A DNA stretch of 64,000 bases from Rhipicephalus microplus (GCF_043290135.1 NC_134710.1:142056832-142120831); one strand, 5' to 3'. Numbered from the stretch's first letter, positions 20,616-30,288 are shown. Notes: generated by a model not told the origin, from the sequence alone. A program made the numbers and translations.

Positions 20616-22828
20616 TTCATTTCATTTCATTTCATTTCATTTATTTTCTCTCAATGCACAAGGCGTTACAGAGAGGAGTGGTGGGAAAACAAGTAACAAT
20701 CTGCACAAACAAATGGAGCATGTTTAAAAAGGGTATGCGTTTATGGTACTCTTGAAGTTGGCCGGGTTAGTGATGGATGCGATGGAAGCGGGAAGGTGAT
20801 TCCAGTCCGTGCTTGTTTTGGGCACGAATGAATTAAAATGGAGGTTTGTACGGCTGCTTGTAATTCCAACTTTGAAGTGGTGATCGCTGCGGGATGAAAT
20901 GTAGGATGGCGGCAAAAAAGCGAGTTACTCAGTGAGTGCATGATATAGTACAACTTGTGGAAGAGGCAAAAGCGCGAGATTTTGCGGCGAAACGATAGGC
21001 TAGGTAGATTTAAGGTTGACTTCATATGGGTTACGCTTGCTGTACGGGAATAGTTCGACAAAATGAAACGAGTGGCGCGATTTTGAATTGCTTCGATGCT
21101 ACTGATATGGATGTTTACGTGGGGATCCCATACAGATGATGAATATTCTAGCTTTGGTCGGACTAATGTTTTATAGAGCAGAAGTTTCAGTTGCATCGGG
21201 GCAAGGGAGAAGTTACGGCGTAAATAACCAAGTGTGCGGTAAGCATTGTTTTTAATATGGTCAATGTGAGACTGCCAGGAAAGGTTGTCAGAAATTGTAA
21301 CGCCAAGGTGCTTGTAAGAGCTAACTTTAGTAAGGGGAGAATTACTAAGTACGTAGTTAGTAGAAATATTACATGTTCGACGTGAAACTCTCATTACCTT
21401 GCATTTAGTAACATTAAGGTTCATTAGCCAAGTGTCACACCAAGATGAAACATTGTCTAAGTCACACTGATGGGCAAGGTGGTCAGAAGGGGTTTTAATT
21501 TCGCGGTAAATAACACAATCATCGGCGAAAAGTTTAATAGAAAAAGAGATGTTATGTGGCAAATCGTTAATGTAAATCAGGAAGAGTAGTGGGCCAAGAA
21601 CGGATCCTTGGGGGACGCCAGAGGTTACGGGTGAGAGGGGGGAGTTGGATTCATTCGCAGTTACAAATTGGGAGCGGTCTATTAGAAAGCATTCAATCCA
21701 TTTTAATATGTTAGCATCAAGATTAAGTTTGCTTAGTTTTAGCAGAAGCAGTTTATGGCATACAGTGTCAAAAGCTTTAGCAAAGTCGAGAAAAATACAG
21801 TCAACAAGGGAAGAAGCGTCAATGGCAAGAAAAAGGTCATTAGTAAAGCAGAGAAGTTGGGTCTCACACGAGTACGGTTTCCGGAATCCATGCCGGTGAT
21901 CACTAAGGAACGAGTTGTTTTCTAAAAAAGTGATTATGTGGGAGTAGATGACGTGTTCCATGAGCTTACACGGTATACTTGTTAACGATATGGGCCTGTA
22001 ATTGCGGGGGTTATGAACGTCACCTGATTTGTGAAGAGGAACCACCTTTCCCGCTTTCCAGTCGCCCGGGAGGCAATGACATTCCAAAGACTGTGTGAAA
22101 AGCTTACATAAAATGACAGATGAGTAAACAGAGGTATTATGCAAAAACTTTGCACAGATACCGTCTTCACCTGGAGCACTGGCTAATTTCATGTTTTCTA
22201 TCAATTTTTGTATGCCAACACAGTTAAATAAAAGGGGTTCCATGGGAACAAAGTTGTGGGTGGGGGTATCGGGAAAGGAAAGTGCTGTAGGTTTAACAAA
22301 GCACGATGAAAACACAGAGCTTAAAATGACACAACACTCTTCTTTTGGTACACGGCTGTTATCATCATGGATTAATTCTATCGCCTTTTTTTCATTTCCC
22401 CTAATCATCTGCCAAAATTTCTGTGGGTTAGTTGCAAGCAGGGAGGGAAGCGTTTGTTGATAATAATTTTCTTTTGCAACGGATAATGCGCGAGTGTACT
22501 CGTCAGCTGCGTGATGATAAGCGGACCACCTTTCCGCGTTGTTAGTTAGCTTTGCCCTTCGAAAAATTCGTTTCTTTTTATTCAATAGTCGTTTTAGTGT
22601 AAGCGTGAACCAAGGGGACTTTGCGTTTTGCCTAATTCTGCGGAGTGGAATAAGACGATTGGTAAGTTCTGCTACATTCTGCTTAAACAAATTCCAGTTT
22701 TGTTGCATGGACCTTTCCAGAAATTGCGATAGGTAATCGTTTAGGAAAAGCTGAAGCTCATTATTAATTGAAACATAGTCGGCTCTTTTGTAGTCCCTTA
22801 AAACTTTTCAGCTATCATTTCTTTTAGT
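20616..22828 (-). mobile_element. CR1/L2-like LINE, 5'-truncated, inserted in Gypsy A gag
   Basis: The 3' end lies at the left as a (TTTCA)n run, i.e. a (TGAAA)n tail, a microsatellite tail of the kind seen in CR1/L2-type LINEs. The insertion interrupts the gag reading YFYL/DGGAKIW. TTCTACCTT on the left and TTTTACCTT on the right make a 9-10 bp target duplication with one mismatch. About 2.2 kb long, it lacks the endonuclease, so it is 5'-truncated. Its RT ORF is open, so the insertion is probably recent relative to the decay of its neighbours. Confidence 0.8.
20741..22708 (-). CDS. LINE reverse transcriptase ORF (CR1/L2-like), 655 codons
   Basis: Non-LTR reverse transcriptase that would copy the LINE RNA at a nicked target. 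In order: a basic N-terminal linker (LLNKKKRIFRRAKL, about residues 65-80), the RT palm beginning WKAGKVVPLHKSGD and NYRPISLTSIPCKLMEHVIY, motif A FLDFAKAFDTVCHKLL, motif B GVPQGSVLGPLLFLIYINDL, the catalytic box KLFADDCVIYREI, then the thumb and a C-terminal SLSFRRKISRFCLFHKLYY. FADD is intact. The frame continues upstream (toward 22828) past one stop, so the ATG at 22708 is not the original start; the endonuclease is missing. Related decayed copies are at 34050-34575 and 53040-55740. Confidence 0.85.
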   Translation of the reverse strand: MQQNWNLFKQNVAELTNRLIPLRRIRQNAKSPWFTLTLKRLLNKKKRIFRRAKLTNNAERWSAYHHAADEYTRALSVAKENYYQQTLPSLLATNPQKFWQMIRGNEKKAIELIHDDNSRVPKEECCVILSSVFSSCFVKPTALSFPDTPTHNFVPMEPLLFNCVGIQKLIENMKLASAPGEDGICAKFLHNTSVYSSVILCKLFTQSLECHCLPGDWKAGKVVPLHKSGDVHNPRNYRPISLTSIPCKLMEHVIYSHIITFLENNSFLSDHRHGFRKPYSCETQLLCFTNDLFLAIDASSLVDCIFLDFAKAFDTVCHKLLLLKLSKLNLDANILKWIECFLIDRSQFVTANESNSPLSPVTSGVPQGSVLGPLLFLIYINDLPHNISFSIKLFADDCVIYREIKTPSDHLAHQCDLDNVSSWCDTWLMNLNVTKCKVMRVSRRTCNISTNYVLSNSPLTKVSSYKHLGVTISDNLSWQSHIDHIKNNAYRTLGYLRRNFSLAPMQLKLLLYKTLVRPKLEYSSSVWDPHVNIHISSIEAIQNRATRFILSNYSRTASVTHMKSTLNLPSLSFRRKISRFCLFHKLYYIMHSLSNSLFCRHPTFHPAAITTSKLELQAAVQTSILIHSCPKQARTGITFPLPSHPSLTRPTSRVP

Positions 22829-24073
22829 TTTTACCTTGACGGCGGTGCGAAAATTTGGTATGAGAACAGAGAAGGCAGTCTGTTAACTTGGGGCGACTTC
22901 CGACAACAGCTTGTCGATACGTTCACCAATGTCGATCGACGCGACCGTGTGCAGCAGCTGTTGGAGCTACGGGTTCAAAAACCCAATGAAAGCGTTACTA
23001 TGTTTGCTGAAGATATGACTCGTCTTTTTCGTCGAGCTGACCCGAACATGAGTGAAGATAGGAAGTTGAGCTACCTCATGCGCGGCGTTGAGGAGCAACT
23101 TTTCGCCGGACTACTGCGCCACCCTCCAAGTACCGTAGTTGACTTCATCAAGGAGGCTACGGCTATCGAGCGGGCCCTCCATCAACGATGCAGGTAGTAT
23201 CATCGAATGTCTAGCAGCGCCCCAATCAATGCGGCCGCCATACCTGAGGATAAAAGCTCCCTGCGAGACCTCATTAGGGAGATAGTTCGCGAAGAACTGC
23301 AAAAGTTGCGGAATCCAGTTGCTCCAACCCCCGTTGCGTCCGTCGCTGAACTGGTACGCGACGAAATCTGCCACGCATTTTACCGCTGGTCCTGGTGACG
23401 AGCACCGTCCCATGAGCTATGCCGATGCTCTGCGATGTTCACCATCTGGTACATCGCCGCCATATCACCCACTGCCGACGGCCCCTTGGTCACCGCCGCA
23501 AGAGCAGACCCTGAGCCGACCACCAAGCCAACCGACGTACCACCAGGCGTCCACAGCAGCACCATGGACATCGTCGCAAGAAGGAAGGTTCCAACGTCCA
23601 CCGCTCCGAAGAACAGACGCATGGCGCACAATCGATCGACGTCCACTGTGCTTTAACTGCAGAGGTGCAGGTCATATTGCCCGTCATTGCTGGCACCGCA
23701 GTGATTCGTTCCGCCCTCTTCGAACATGGTCTGACGATCGACGTGCGAACGAAGAATACATACCACGCCGGGAGGACGCCTCTTTCCATGGAGCCCGTTC
23801 TCACTTTTACGAATACCGTACTTCTGACGAGGAGGCAATACCTACCCGCCAGCCAGGTTTGGGACGTCAATCCCGCTCTCCTTCTCCCGCTCATTCACCT
23901 TCGTCACACCGACGTACCTCCGCGGACCTTAACGCAAGAAGGTCACCCAGCCCGCGCCGGGGAAACTGAGGGCGGCGACCTCCGGGGGTAAGGTTGCAGG
24001 CCATGAAGATGATGACGAAAAGCCCCCATTACACGACGCTGTAAATCCGACAAGACGTGAGAGCGACGACATT

Positions 24074-27000
24074 GTGACTGCCGACCTGAGTGTTTTTCTT
24101 GACGGCCAGAAAGTAACAGCCTTAGTCGACACTGGTGCCGACTTTTCTATTATCAGTCAGGACCTCGCCATCCGCCTCAAGAAAGTGAAGACGCCGTGGA
24201 CAGGCCCTCAAATAAGGACGACAGGTGGTCAGTTATTGATGCCCTCTGGAAGATGCACAGCGAGAATCGACATAGGAGGTTCTTCTTTCGTTGCGTCGTT
24301 CGTCGTTCTCGCCGCATGCTGCAAGGATTTAATTATTGGTATGGACTTCTTACGAGAGTATGGCGCCGTCATCAATATCCCAGACAGTTTGTTCACATTC
24401 CGCAACAGTTCGGGCGCACCTGATTGTACACAGGCGCGACCAAACCAATTGCGTTTAACTGATGACGATGTGGTTCTCCCTCCTCGGTCATGCACGCTTG
24501 TTTCTGTGGCAGCCGTTGTCCAGTTTGACGGCGAAGGAGTAGCAGACCGAATAACCTCGCTCCTCCTCACACACGGCATTTCCGTCGCAAGAGGTATCGT
24601 CAGTGTCGCCGCAGGACGCACGGACTTGCTTCTGACAAATTTTAGTGATGAGCGCCGGCACCTTCCAAAAGGCATGGCCGTCGCTTACTTAGACAATATC
24701 ACAGACGCAGAAGGCTGCTTGGCAGTAGTCGACGAGGCGCCAAAACTTGATTCAACACCAGTTCTTGATTTTAGCACTACTTTGCTTAAGAACGAGCGAA
24801 AGAGGCTTCTTGAGCTACTGGCCGAATTCAAAGACTGCTTTTCGACAACATCAAGAGTTGGCCGCACGTCTCTAACCAACCATCGGATAATTACCGAGGA
24901 CATGGCGAGACCAATTCACCAAAACCCCTATCGCGTGGCTGCAAAGGAACGCGAAGTGATACAAGAGCAAGTCGACAAAATGCTAGAAGATGACGTCATT
25001 CAGCCCTCAAAAAGCGCCTGGGCATCACCTGTAGTCCTCGTTAAAAAAAAAGACGGCAGCCTGCGCTTCTGTGTAGATTTCCGAAAACTCAATCAGGTGA
25101 CAAAGAGAGATGTGTATCCACTTCCTCGTATAGATGACTCTCTCGACAGACTTCGACATGCTCGTTACTTTTCATCGATGGACTTAAGGAGTGGGTATTG
25201 GAAAATCGAGGTAGACCCAAGAGACCGCGAGAAGACTGCTTTTGTGACACCAGATGGCTTATGTGAATTTAAAGTCTTGCCCTTTGGTTTATGTTCAGCG
25301 CCTGCTACCTTTCAAAGACTTATGGATACCGCACTTTCTGCGTTGAAGGGGAAAACATGCTTGGTCTACCTTGATAATGTCGTAGTTTTCGCCGCAACAT
25401 TTGACCAGCACCTTAAAAGACTTGAGGCAGTTTTACAAGCCATACGGTCTGCGGGCTTGACGTTGAAGCCTGAAAAGTGCCACTTTTGCTATGAAGAGCT
25501 GCAATTTCTTGGCCACGTTGTCAGTCACGCAGGCGTTCGTCCTGATCCTGAAAAGATCGCAGCTGTTGCACAATTCCCGGTGCCGACTGATAAGAAGGCT
25601 GTCCGACGATTCCTCGGACTATGTGCGTATTATAGGCGATTCATCGCAGACTTCGCACGCATCCCATCACCGTTAACCCGCCTCACGAGAGAAGACGTTC
25701 CTTTCCAATGGTGCAACGAAGAGGAAGCTGCTTTTAAGAACCTCCGCCAGCGACTACAGACGCCTCCAGTGCTTGCCCACTTTGATGAGAAAGCCCCAAC
25801 GATGCTACACACTGATGCCAGCAATATTGGTTTGGGAGCTGTGCTTGTGCAGCTGCAAGAGGGCACAGAAAGAGTAATCGCCTATGCAAGCCGAACACTA
25901 ACACGCGCCGAGACTAATTACTCCACGACTGAGAAGGAATGCCTCACCGTGGTATGGGCGGTCACAAAATTTCGCCCGTATTTATACGGCCGCCCTTTCA
26001 AAGTCATCAGCGACCACCATTCACTGTGTTGGTTGACAAATCTTAAAGATCCTACCGGGAGATTAGCGCGTTGGAGTCTCAGGCTGCAGGAGTACGACAT
26101 GACTGTCGTACACAAGTCAGGGAACCGCCACATGGACGCCGACTCTCTATCCCGCTCACCCATTGAATCTGCAACTCTATCCAATGAGGAGGAAACAGCA
26201 TTTCTCGGTGTGCTTGACTCAACCGCTATTGCACAGCAACAAAGTGGCGACCCTGAGTTACTTGCCCTAATTAATTACCTGGAGGGAAGATCTCAGAAGG
26301 CACCAACTGTTTTCGTAAGAGTACTGTCATCATTTTGCTTACGGGGTGGAGTACTATACAAAAGAAACTTCTCTTCGACAGGATCTGCGTATTTGCTCGT
26401 CATCCCAGCAGCCCTTCGCTTCGAAGTACTCGAGGCATGCCACAATGAGGTGACTTCAGGCCACTTAGGTTACAAAAGAACGTTGGTCAGAGTACGGCAG
26501 CGCTACTTCTGGCCAAGACTGACCATAGCCGTAAAACACCATGTTCGTACTTGCCTCGACTGCCAGCGACGGAAGTCACCGCCGACTAAACCAGCTGGCC
26601 TCCTGCACCCCGTGCAGGTCCCAAGAACGCCATTCGACCAGATTGGCATGGATATTTTGGGCCCACTTCCTACTTCTACTGCTGGGAACCGCTGGGTTAT
26701 TTTCGCGACTGATTACCTTACCCGTTATGCGGAAACAAAGGCTATCCAGAGAGGTACAGCAGCGGAGGTGGCACAATTTTTCATCGAGAACGTTGCCCTG
26801 CGGCATGGTGCACCAAGCGTCGTAATCACAGACAGAGGAACCGCATTTACGGCAGCTCTTTTGGAACAAGTACTCATGCTGAGTGGAACAACCCATCGTA
26901 AGACAACCGCCTACCACCCGCAAACGAACGGGCTTACAGAGCGTCTGAACAAAACAATTGAAGACATGCTTTCAATGTACGTAGACATCAAGCACAAAAA

Positions 27001-27484
27001 TTGGGACGAAATCTTGCCATATACCACGTTTGCATACAACACTGCCAAGCAAGAAACAACCCGGATGACCCCGTTGAGCCTAATTCATGGAAGGGAAGTA
27101 CGAACCATGTTAGATGCGATGCTAGCGCACGAATGCGACGACATCGAACCGGACGCCGAGATGTTTACAGAACGAGCGGAAGAAGCAAGGCAAATAGCAC
27201 GCCTGCGAATCCAGCAACATCAAGAGTACGACGCGAGCCGCTACAATTCTCGCCGCAGAACAGTCGTTTACCAGACCGGCGAGAGAGTATGGGTTTGGAC
27301 GCCCATATGGAAACGAGGACTCTCTCAAAATGTCCTAAGGAGATACTTTGGGCCATATCTAGTACTGCGACGACTGAGTGATGTTACTTACGAGGTCGTC
27401 CCCGACAGTTCATATAGTACGAGGCTTCGCCAGCACCGTCCTGAACTAGTTCACGTTGTGCGCAAGAAGCCTTATGAAAGGTAG
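24074..27484 (+). CDS. pol: Gypsy A pol polyprotein: protease, RT (YLDN), RNase H, integrase
   Basis: Polyprotein of 1136 codons, open throughout (first codon GTG). Protease: ALVDTGADFSIIS, near residues 15-28. RT: SAWASPVVLVKKKDGSLRFC, then FSSMDLRSGYWKIEV and PFGLCSAPATFQRLMD; the catalytic box reads YLDN (residues 432-435) where Gypsy elements have YLDD. RNase H: LHTDASNIGLGAVLVQ, TTEKECLTVVWAV, SDHHSLCWL, HMDADSLSR. Integrase: an HHCC finger (CHNEVTSGHLGYKRT to RTCLDCQRRK), then D860 in GMDILGP, D920 in VITDRGTAF and E956 in GLTERLNKT, a D,D35E spacing. A GPY-like C-terminus (YFGPYLVLRRLSDVTYEVV) follows. Length and order are normal for Ty3/Gypsy. The D-to-N change should abolish polymerase activity, although everything else is intact. 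The GTG start is not a likely real start; expression as a gag-pol fusion is usual. Confidence 0.93.
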   Translation: MTADLSVFLDGQKVTALVDTGADFSIISQDLAIRLKKVKTPWTGPQIRTTGGQLLMPSGRCTARIDIGGSSFVASFVVLAACCKDLIIGMDFLREYGAVINIPDSLFTFRNSSGAPDCTQARPNQLRLTDDDVVLPPRSCTLVSVAAVVQFDGEGVADRITSLLLTHGISVARGIVSVAAGRTDLLLTNFSDERRHLPKGMAVAYLDNITDAEGCLAVVDEAPKLDSTPVLDFSTTLLKNERKRLLELLAEFKDCFSTTSRVGRTSLTNHRIITEDMARPIHQNPYRVAAKEREVIQEQVDKMLEDDVIQPSKSAWASPVVLVKKKDGSLRFCVDFRKLNQVTKRDVYPLPRIDDSLDRLRHARYFSSMDLRSGYWKIEVDPRDREKTAFVTPDGLCEFKVLPFGLCSAPATFQRLMDTALSALKGKTCLVYLDNVVVFAATFDQHLKRLEAVLQAIRSAGLTLKPEKCHFCYEELQFLGHVVSHAGVRPDPEKIAAVAQFPVPTDKKAVRRFLGLCAYYRRFIADFARIPSPLTRLTREDVPFQWCNEEEAAFKNLRQRLQTPPVLAHFDEKAPTMLHTDASNIGLGAVLVQLQEGTERVIAYASRTLTRAETNYSTTEKECLTVVWAVTKFRPYLYGRPFKVISDHHSLCWLTNLKDPTGRLARWSLRLQEYDMTVVHKSGNRHMDADSLSRSPIESATLSNEEETAFLGVLDSTAIAQQQSGDPELLALINYLEGRSQKAPTVFVRVLSSFCLRGGVLYKRNFSSTGSAYLLVIPAALRFEVLEACHNEVTSGHLGYKRTLVRVRQRYFWPRLTIAVKHHVRTCLDCQRRKSPPTKPAGLLHPVQVPRTPFDQIGMDILGPLPTSTAGNRWVIFATDYLTRYAETKAIQRGTAAEVAQFFIENVALRHGAPSVVITDRGTAFTAALLEQVLMLSGTTHRKTTAYHPQTNGLTERLNKTIEDMLSMYVDIKHKNWDEILPYTTFAYNTAKQETTRMTPLSLIHGREVRTMLDAMLAHECDDIEPDAEMFTERAEEARQIARLRIQQHQEYDASRYNSRRRTVVYQTGERVWVWTPIWKRGLSQNVLRRYFGPYLVLRRLSDVTYEVVPDSSYSTRLRQHRPELVHVVRKKPYER

Positions 27485-27622
27485 TGACAGCGCTAGACAC
27501 TTCTTAAAGAACAGACAAAAAAAACTGCACTACTGGTTTAGCATCGGGGCGATGCTCATTAAGAGGGGGGCAAATGATGCGTGTGTACTGGTGGAACAAA
27601 ACGACGATAAGGGGGCTAGTTT

Positions 27623-29032
27623 GGCCGATTTTTTCGAAACAACATATCAAAGTCAGAACGAAGGGCACTCAATGAACTAAGAAAAAACACTGGAATTACT
27701 ATCGAACCGGCTGATAAAGGGGGCTGCATAGTAATTCTAAACACGTCGGACTACTTAAAAGAAGGGGAACGACAGCTATCAGACACAAAATTCTACAAAG
27801 AACTTCCAACGGACCCGACTCCCGAATTTGAAAGGGAGATAAAAGTAACTCTAAACAATCTCCGCCGGGACGAGAAAATTACCGGCAAAATGTTAAAAGC
27901 AATGTTACCGACCCATTCTGTTCCCGGTCGATTCTATTTGCTCCCCAAAATACACAAGGCAGGTAATCCGGGACGTCCGATAGTATCCAGTAACAGCACA
28001 TCAACAGAAAATATATCAGAATTCATCAATTCCTTAATAAAAAACATCCCCCCAAATTTTCCCTATTACCTAAAGGACACAAACCACTTCATCTGCGAAA
28101 CTTCAAGTCTCGACATCCCAGGCGGCAGTTTTCTGGTGACCATGGACGTCTGCTCACTGTACACCATCATACCCCACCATGACGGAATAGCGGCTATGGT
28201 TTCTGAATATGTAAAATCTGACTCATCAACGAGTGTAAGTGGCGAGGTACTGTTTACACTTCTTGAACTTGTACTAAATTATAACCATTTTGAGTTCAAC
28301 GGCAAGCATTTCCTTCAGGTCAGTGGCACTGCAATGAGCACGAAAATGGCCCCAAACTTCGCGAGCACCTTTATGGCTTCACTTGAAATCCCATTCATTG
28401 AGGGACGCACCTTGAAACCTTTCTACTACAGAAGATACTTAGACGATATTTTTATGATATGGAACCATGATAAGGGAAGTCTTTTCCGCTTCATAGAGGA
28501 TTTTAACAAATGCCACCCGTCAATAAAATTCACGCACAAAATTTCCAAAACTAGCATTAACTTTTTGGACGTCACTGTCACGGTCGAAAATGACCGCTTG
28601 TCAACAACCCTTTACAAAAAGCCTACAGACCGTCAAATGTACCTACATTTCAACAGCAGCCACCCAAAGCATTGCAAAACGGGTATTCCATATTCTCAGG
28701 CCTACCGGTACCGAAGAATATGCACTGATATGCGGGAATTTGACAGACACGCGGAACACCTGAAGCATTCCTTATTGAAACAAAATTATCCGGAAGACAT
28801 TATTGACGATGCCATACTACGTGCTCGCAACGTGAACAGGAATGATATAATTAAGGGACCAAACAGAGTATCTAAAACGACTTCCCAAACGAACCTTGTA
28901 CTAACTTACTCCTCATCAGCGCCACGAATCAACAACATATATACTTTCCCGCCATTTCAACATAATCAGGCAAAGCAAACGACTAACTTCTATTTTCGCG
29001 AAGCCACCTCACGTGGTGTACCGCCGGGATAA
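27623..29032 (+). CDS. Penelope-like reverse transcriptase, open frame without clear start
   Basis: The frame is open from about 27623 (NISKSERRALNELRKNTGIT, IEPADKGGCIVIL); the first ATG of the long part is at 27890. Visible RT features: FYLLPKIHKAGNPGRPIVSS, motif A VTMDVCSLYTIIPHHDG, motif B-like QVSGTAMSTKMAPNFAS, and the catalytic box YYRRYLDDIFMIW with both aspartates. After it come KTSINFLDVTVTVENDRL and the thumb KKPTDRQMYLHFNSSHP. These phrases (PADKG, LPKIHK, GRPIVS, LDVTV) are diagnostic for Penelope elements. The frame ends at 29032, and the GIY-YIG part follows in another frame, so a frameshift separates them. Confidence 0.85.
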   Translation, partial: GRFFRNNISKSERRALNELRKNTGITIEPADKGGCIVILNTSDYLKEGERQLSDTKFYKELPTDPTPEFEREIKVTLNNLRRDEKITGKMLKAMLPTHSVPGRFYLLPKIHKAGNPGRPIVSSNSTSTENISEFINSLIKNIPPNFPYYLKDTNHFICETSSLDIPGGSFLVTMDVCSLYTIIPHHDGIAAMVSEYVKSDSSTSVSGEVLFTLLELVLNYNHFEFNGKHFLQVSGTAMSTKMAPNFASTFMASLEIPFIEGRTLKPFYYRRYLDDIFMIWNHDKGSLFRFIEDFNKCHPSIKFTHKISKTSINFLDVTVTVENDRLSTTLYKKPTDRQMYLHFNSSHPKHCKTGIPYSQAYRYRRICTDMREFDRHAEHLKHSLLKQNYPEDIIDDAILRARNVNRNDIIKGPNRVSKTTSQTNLVLTYSSSAPRINNIYTFPPFQHNQAKQTTNFYFREATSRGVPPG

Positions 29033-29549
29033 AAATCTGGAGGACATTCTTGTCAGAGCAAAAACAAACACCCCCAAATTTCAATCAGGGTGCCATCTCT
29101 GCGGAAAAGCTCGATGCAAGGTATGCCCACAGATGGTCACAACACGTGAATCCAAAGCAAACTTCTCGGATTTCAAATTCTGCATAACTGAAAGCCTTAA
29201 TTGCGACTCCAGTAACGTAATATACATGCTACATTGCAACATCTGTGGACAAGAATATATTGGCCAAACAGATACGCCATTTCGGCTGCGGTTCAATAAT
29301 CACCGGTACCACGCCACTTCACTACCGTAGCTACCTTTATCTAGACATCTGCGCCTACGAAACCGCAGTTTTGAAAATATCAGCGTAACTCTTTTGCAGT
29401 CCGGTTTCTCAAACAGACGCGAGCGCGAACAGCGTGAGGCATATTTTATTTTCAAATTTCGTACAGTAGTAGCCGGCATCAACGAGGACCCCGGAAAACT
29501 CAACTGCCTCCGAGAAGTAAGCCAGGAGAAAATTGGTGACAAAGATTGA
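29013..29549 (+). pseudogene. GIY-YIG endonuclease domain of the Penelope-like element
   Basis: A cysteine-rich lead-in (CHLCGKARCKVCPQM) precedes VIYMLHCNICGQEYIGQT, i.e. the GIY-YIG core, and FRLRFNNHR. After a stop/frameshift at about 29328 a second frame gives HLRLRNRSFENISVTLLQSG, then REREQREAYFIFKFRTVVAG and INEDPGKLNCLR, with the conserved glutamate of the domain expected in the EREQREAYFIFKF stretch. It ends at TGA 29547-29549. In Penelope elements this domain nicks the target DNA. Two breaks make it non-functional as it stands. Confidence 0.75.
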
Positions 29550-30100
29550 TAGCTGGAGACCATGCTTTTTTCTGACTGACTCGTACGTGTACACTGTCCT
29601 TTCTTTTTCTTTTTTTTCTTTTTTTTCACATGCACATACAAAGTGCTTACCTTCGCCTACCACTTGATGACCACTGAAGGGAAACGGACGAAGAATAAAG
29701 GTAAATAGCCGACCGACCCATTAACGGGAATTCCTTCCTTTACGCACGCCGCCCGCCGACCGACCCATTACGGGGAAACCCCTTTCTTTATGCACGCCGT
29801 CACGGACCCTCCCGGCACAGCGGCGACAATCTTGGGTGGCCCGACACACGTCAAGAACTGAACAGCACGTGATATGAACCGTATGTGGATGTAGACGGAC
29901 ATTTGGCTTCGTTCTCAGTGTTGACAGTGGTTCTTTCTCTTTTTTACTTTCTTTCTTTTCTTTCTTTTTCTTTTTCGTCTTTTTTCTCCCCCTTTTTTGT
30001 TTTTTTCCTTTTTCTAGTTCCTTCTCACTCTCGCAAACATTTTTCAAGGCGAGAGGGACGCGGCAGCAACGAAGTTTGGAAGCTCATGTCAGTATAATTC
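29550..30100 (+). other. Penelope 3' non-coding region, pyrimidine-rich tracts and a short tandem repeat
   Basis: Contains CT-rich runs (29598-29630 and 29935-30015) and two imperfect ~45-bp copies beginning CCGACCGACCCATTA (29709 and 29757). The ORFs on either strand here follow these simple tracts and are not believed. Confidence 0.5.
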
Positions 30101-30140
30101 ATCCCCTGATGAAGGGAGGACCCCTCCCGAAACTGTTGGG
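30100..30140 (+). other. hammerhead-ribozyme-like core near the Penelope 3' end
   Basis: CTGATGA (30106-30112), then A, then a perfect 6-bp stem GGGAGG/CCTCCC with a 3-base loop, then GAAAC (30129-30133). This matches the catalytic core order of a hammerhead (CUGAUGA, stem II, GAAA), and Penelope elements are known to carry such ribozymes. I could not build a convincing stem I or a matched stem III around it, so activity is doubtful. Confidence 0.35.
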
Positions 30141-30228
30141 AAATAAATATATCCTTGTTGACAACGCTCCCGTTGTGCCATATCTCATACCTTCACGAAG
30201 ACTAACTGGCCCATTGAATTATTACTCC

Positions 30229-30231
<3 letters not shown>

Positions 30232-30285
<54 letters not shown>
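30232..30285. repeat. (TA)n tract
   Basis: About 27 TA units directly abutting the outer end of the Gypsy B 3' LTR. Confidence 0.95.

Positions 30286-30288
<3 letters not shown>

Larger units (their letters stand above)
20292..23969 (+). pseudogene. gag of Gypsy A, split by a LINE and damaged
   Basis: The first part (to 20615) reads PRSRVHSFHGTSQVPI, then HEDVDDWLEHYERVAKINLW and ends in RAYFYL. It resumes at 22838 with DGGAKIWYENREGSLLTWGD and WGDFRQQLVDTFTNVDRRDR. This is the capsid-like region of Gypsy gag (edv.dWl..ye.va...W, W..f...l...F). A TAG interrupts it near 23197 and a frameshift near 23390. The last frame carries a CCHC zinc knuckle, CFNCRGAGHIARHC (23649-23690), and an Arg/Ser-rich tail (SPSPAHSPSSHRR). 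The only candidate start is a GTG at 20340; the frame is open from 20292 with no ATG, so the original start may be mutated. Confidence 0.75.
20060..27613 (+). mobile_element. Gypsy-type LTR retrotransposon A, gag and pol, LINE inserted in gag
   Basis: Contains a Gypsy gag (split) and a long pol ORF in the order protease, RT, RNase H, integrase, typical of Ty3/Gypsy. The two ends share a direct repeat starting TGAT.CGTGTGTACTGGTG and running through ACGATAAGGGG (20060-20099 and 27575-27613). A purine run AAGAGGGGGG (27561-27570) directly precedes the right copy, as a polypurine tract would precede a 3' LTR. The repeat is too short for an intact LTR: the left side is cut by a microsatellite and the right side runs into a Penelope-like element. 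LTR identity is therefore tentative; the coding assignment is firm. Confidence 0.8.
27623..30230 (+). mobile_element. Penelope-like element with RT and GIY-YIG endonuclease
   Basis: A reverse transcriptase of Penelope type is followed by a GIY-YIG endonuclease, then a pyrimidine-rich non-coding tail and a CTGATGA...GAAAC motif near the 3' end. The 5' edge abuts the end of Gypsy A; the 3' edge is just before a (TA)n tract. The coding part has at least two frame breaks. Penelope elements are retroelements distinct from LTR and LINE groups and are common in chelicerates (general knowledge). Confidence 0.8.

Noticed and set aside
25370..25380. Reading YLDN as a known active variant of the RT box
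   Set aside because: I know of no active Gypsy family with Asn at this catalytic position; treated as inactivating until reads are checked.
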